From: Acidobacteriota bacterium
GTDB lineage: Bacteria > Acidobacteriota > Vicinamibacteria > Vicinamibacterales > CAVVIG01
Assembly: GCA_028876655.1 (NCBI GenBank)
Contig: JAGWRA010000004.1
Span: 1-32,492 of the forward strand
DNA: 32,492 nucleotides
Reading direction: 5' to 3'
The notes under the pieces were generated by a model. The model was not told where the DNA came from. It saw only the letters and a program-made list of their open reading frames with translations, and made no database searches. Of this stretch, positions 30,950-32,492 are shown piece by piece. The position numbers and the translations under genes were made by a program. Position 1 is the first letter of the stretch; each line of letters opens with the position of its first letter.

Positions 30950-31986
30950 GCCGGATCGCCGTCGTCACGTCGAGCCCGCCGTTCGTCGAGGGCGGGCACC
31001 TGGTGATCGCGCGGGCGCTGGTCGAGGCGCTGCGGGCGGCGGGGCACCAGGCCGGCGTGGTGGTGACGCCGCAGAACCGGTTCGGACGCCAGGCGGCGGC
31101 CTACGTGGCGACCTGGCTGACCGACGTCGGCCAGTCCCCTGACGGTCCAATCGATCAGGTCATCAGCCTGCGCTATCCGAGCTACGCCGTGCGGCATCCG
31201 CGGCACGTGTGCTGGCTGAACCACACGATGCGCGAGTACTACGATCAGTGGCCGCGCTTCCGCGCGACGCTGTCGTGGAAGGCCGGCGTGAAGGAGCAGG
31301 TGCGGCGACGGCTGATTCACGCCGCCGACGGCCATCTGCTGCGCCGCCACGTCACGCGGCTGTTCGTCCAGTCCGAGACGATCCGGCAGCGCGTCGACCG
31401 CTGGCTGCACGTCCCCTCGGAGGTGCTGTACCCGCCGCCGCCCCCCCGGCCGTATCGCTGCGACGGCTATGGAGACTATCTCTTCGCCGTCTCGCGGCTG
31501 ACCCGGCTGAAGCGGTTCGACCTGCTCGTGCGGGCGCTGGCCGAGCCGGCCGCCGCCGGCGTCCGCTGCGTGATTGCGGGTGACGGGGAGGAGGCGCCCC
31601 GGCTGCAGGCGCTCATCGGCGAGCTCGGCCTGGGCGACCGGGTGCAGCTCATCGGCCGGATCGACGATGCGGCGATGCTCGACCACCTGGCGCGATGCCG
31701 CGCGGTCTGCTTCCCGCCGCTCGACGAGGACTACGGCTTCGTCACCGTCGAGGCGTTCGCCGCGCGCAAGGCCGTCGTGACCTGTCGCGACAGCGGAGGA
31801 CCGGCCGAGCTGGTGGAGGACGGGCGGAGCGGCTTCGTCTGCGAGCCGGCGCCGGCGAAGCTGGCGGCGGCGCTGGGGACGCTCGCCGGCGACCGGGCCA
31901 CGGCCGAGCGTCTCGGCGCGGGCGCGGCGGCGCGGGTCGCGGATCTCACGTGGGAACGCGCGATCGGGACGCTCCTGCTCGTGTAA
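30946..31986 (+). CDS. GT4 family (GT-B) glycosyltransferase
   Basis: A 346-residue enzyme starting at ATG 30946, overlapping the acyltransferase stop (ATGA). Motifs are PPFVEGGHLVIARAL (11-25; N-terminal glycine loop), SRLTRLKRFD (183-192; K189 contacts the donor phosphates) and E-x7-E with E261 and E269 (DEDYGFVTVEAFA). A proline run (PPPPP, about 163-167) separates the two domains. It is slightly short for GT4 (usually 360-400). It ends the five-gene operon; ttcA follows after 24 bases. Confidence 0.9.
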   Translation: MSRIAVVTSSPPFVEGGHLVIARALVEALRAAGHQAGVVVTPQNRFGRQAAAYVATWLTDVGQSPDGPIDQVISLRYPSYAVRHPRHVCWLNHTMREYYDQWPRFRATLSWKAGVKEQVRRRLIHAADGHLLRRHVTRLFVQSETIRQRVDRWLHVPSEVLYPPPPPRPYRCDGYGDYLFAVSRLTRLKRFDLLVRALAEPAAAGVRCVIAGDGEEAPRLQALIGELGLGDRVQLIGRIDDAAMLDHLARCRAVCFPPLDEDYGFVTVEAFAARKAVVTCRDSGGPAELVEDGRSGFVCEPAPAKLAAALGTLAGDRATAERLGAGAAARVADLTWERAIGTLLLV

Positions 31987-32010
31987 ACTGTCTGGGACAG
32001 CGGACGATTC

Positions 32011-32492
32011 ATGGCCTACCGCAGCGATCTCGAGACCCGCATCGCGAAGAAGACCACCCGCGGGATCACCGACTTCAACCTGATCGAGGATGGCGACCGC
32101 ATCATGGTCGGCCTCTCGGGCGGCAAGGACAGCTGGGCGCTGCTGCAGGTGCTCGACGTGCTGCGGCAGCGGGCGCCGGTGCGGTTCTCGGTCGTCGCCG
32201 TGAACGTCGATTCCGGGTGGAAGGACTACAAGCACGGCCTGATCGCCAGCACCTGCGAGGCCAGGGGGTGGGAGTACCGGATCGAGCACACCCAGATCGG
32301 CGAGGTGATGGACGATCTGCTCGCCGCCAATGCGACGCCCTGCTCGCTCTGCGCCCGCCTGCGCCGCGGCGTGCTCTACCGGATCGCGCGGGAAGTCGGC
32401 GCCACGAAGATCGCCCTCGGGCATCACGCCGACGACTTCATCGAGACGCTGCTCCTGAACCTGTTCTTCGCCGGGGCGCTGAAGGCGATGCC
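32011..32492 (+). CDS. ttcA: tRNA 2-thiocytidine biosynthesis protein TtcA (3' end outside window)
   Basis: The first 160 residues of a PP-loop ATPase. The ATP-binding motif is SGGKDS (36-41) and the Fe-S/thiolation cysteines PCSLC (C111, C114) are in place. LGHHADDFIETLLLN (136-150) is typical of TtcA. TtcA thiolates cytidine 32 in a subset of tRNAs using a [4Fe-4S] cluster. The gene runs off the window end at base 32492. A TAAACT box (31984-31989) overlaps the end of the previous gene. No functional link to the glycan genes is known, so this marks the end of the locus. Confidence 0.93.
   Translation, partial: MAYRSDLETRIAKKTTRGITDFNLIEDGDRIMVGLSGGKDSWALLQVLDVLRQRAPVRFSVVAVNVDSGWKDYKHGLIASTCEARGWEYRIEHTQIGEVMDDLLAANATPCSLCARLRRGVLYRIAREVGATKIALGHHADDFIETLLLNLFFAGALKAM

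Noticed and set aside
1-32492. tRNA, rRNA, CRISPR, IS elements, phage genes
   Set aside because: No T-arm-like GGTTCGA-type core in a cloverleaf, no direct-repeat arrays, no transposase or integrase motifs were seen in any frame.

Overview
The window is about 32 kb of GC-rich bacterial DNA with high coding density. It reads as chromosome, with no insertion sequence, phage gene, tRNA, rRNA or CRISPR array seen. Gene content suggests an acidobacterium of the Luteitalea/Vicinamibacteria kind: a split heme-export ccm operon with CcmD-family proteins, carboxypeptidase-regulatory-like proteins, FN3-like lipoproteins and many membrane glycosyltransferases. This placement is inferred from gene content and has not been tested.

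Region 1 (1-4442, + strand) is a tightly packed cytochrome c maturation operon. It holds a zinc-ribbon protein cut by the window edge, a membrane-anchored beta protein, CcmA, CcmB, a CcmD-like protein, CcmC, a second CcmD-like protein and a small membrane protein. Region 2 (4390-6931, - strand) is aroA-aroK plus a calcineurin-type phosphoesterase. The AroA carries the four class II EPSP synthase signatures. Region 3 (7126-9359, + strand) holds an RsbW-type ATPase, an inositol-monophosphatase-family enzyme and a small outer-membrane beta-barrel.

Region 4 (9356-31986) is a large cell-surface glycan locus. It contains three GT-C type polytopic proteins, two GT2 and three GT4 glycosyltransferases, a Wzx-type flippase and a polysaccharide deacetylase. 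It also has an LPG-synthase-TM/UPF0104 protein, a DedA/VTT protein, a methyltransferase, an NAD-dependent epimerase and a hexapeptide acyltransferase. Two blocks look like operons with translational coupling: deacetylase-GT2-GT4-flippase (- strand, every junction ATGA) and GT4-methyltransferase-epimerase-acyltransferase-GT4 (+ strand). Embedded in the locus are two paralogous lipoproteins with a C-terminal domain I do not recognise, and an EF-hand protein preceded by a good sigma-54 promoter match. The window ends inside ttcA (tRNA 2-thiocytidine synthesis).

The least explained parts are: (a) the paired lipoproteins, each with a strongly structured 5' leader, on either side of a divergent GT-C gene; (b) a C-terminal beta domain with a DPxSTDxRxLG motif shared by two GT-C proteins; (c) the EF-hand gene with its sigma-54-like promoter; (d) the paralogous CcmD-like pair around CcmC. 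No obvious Wzy polymerase or polyprenyl-phosphate primer transferase is seen, so the assembly route of the glycan remains open.
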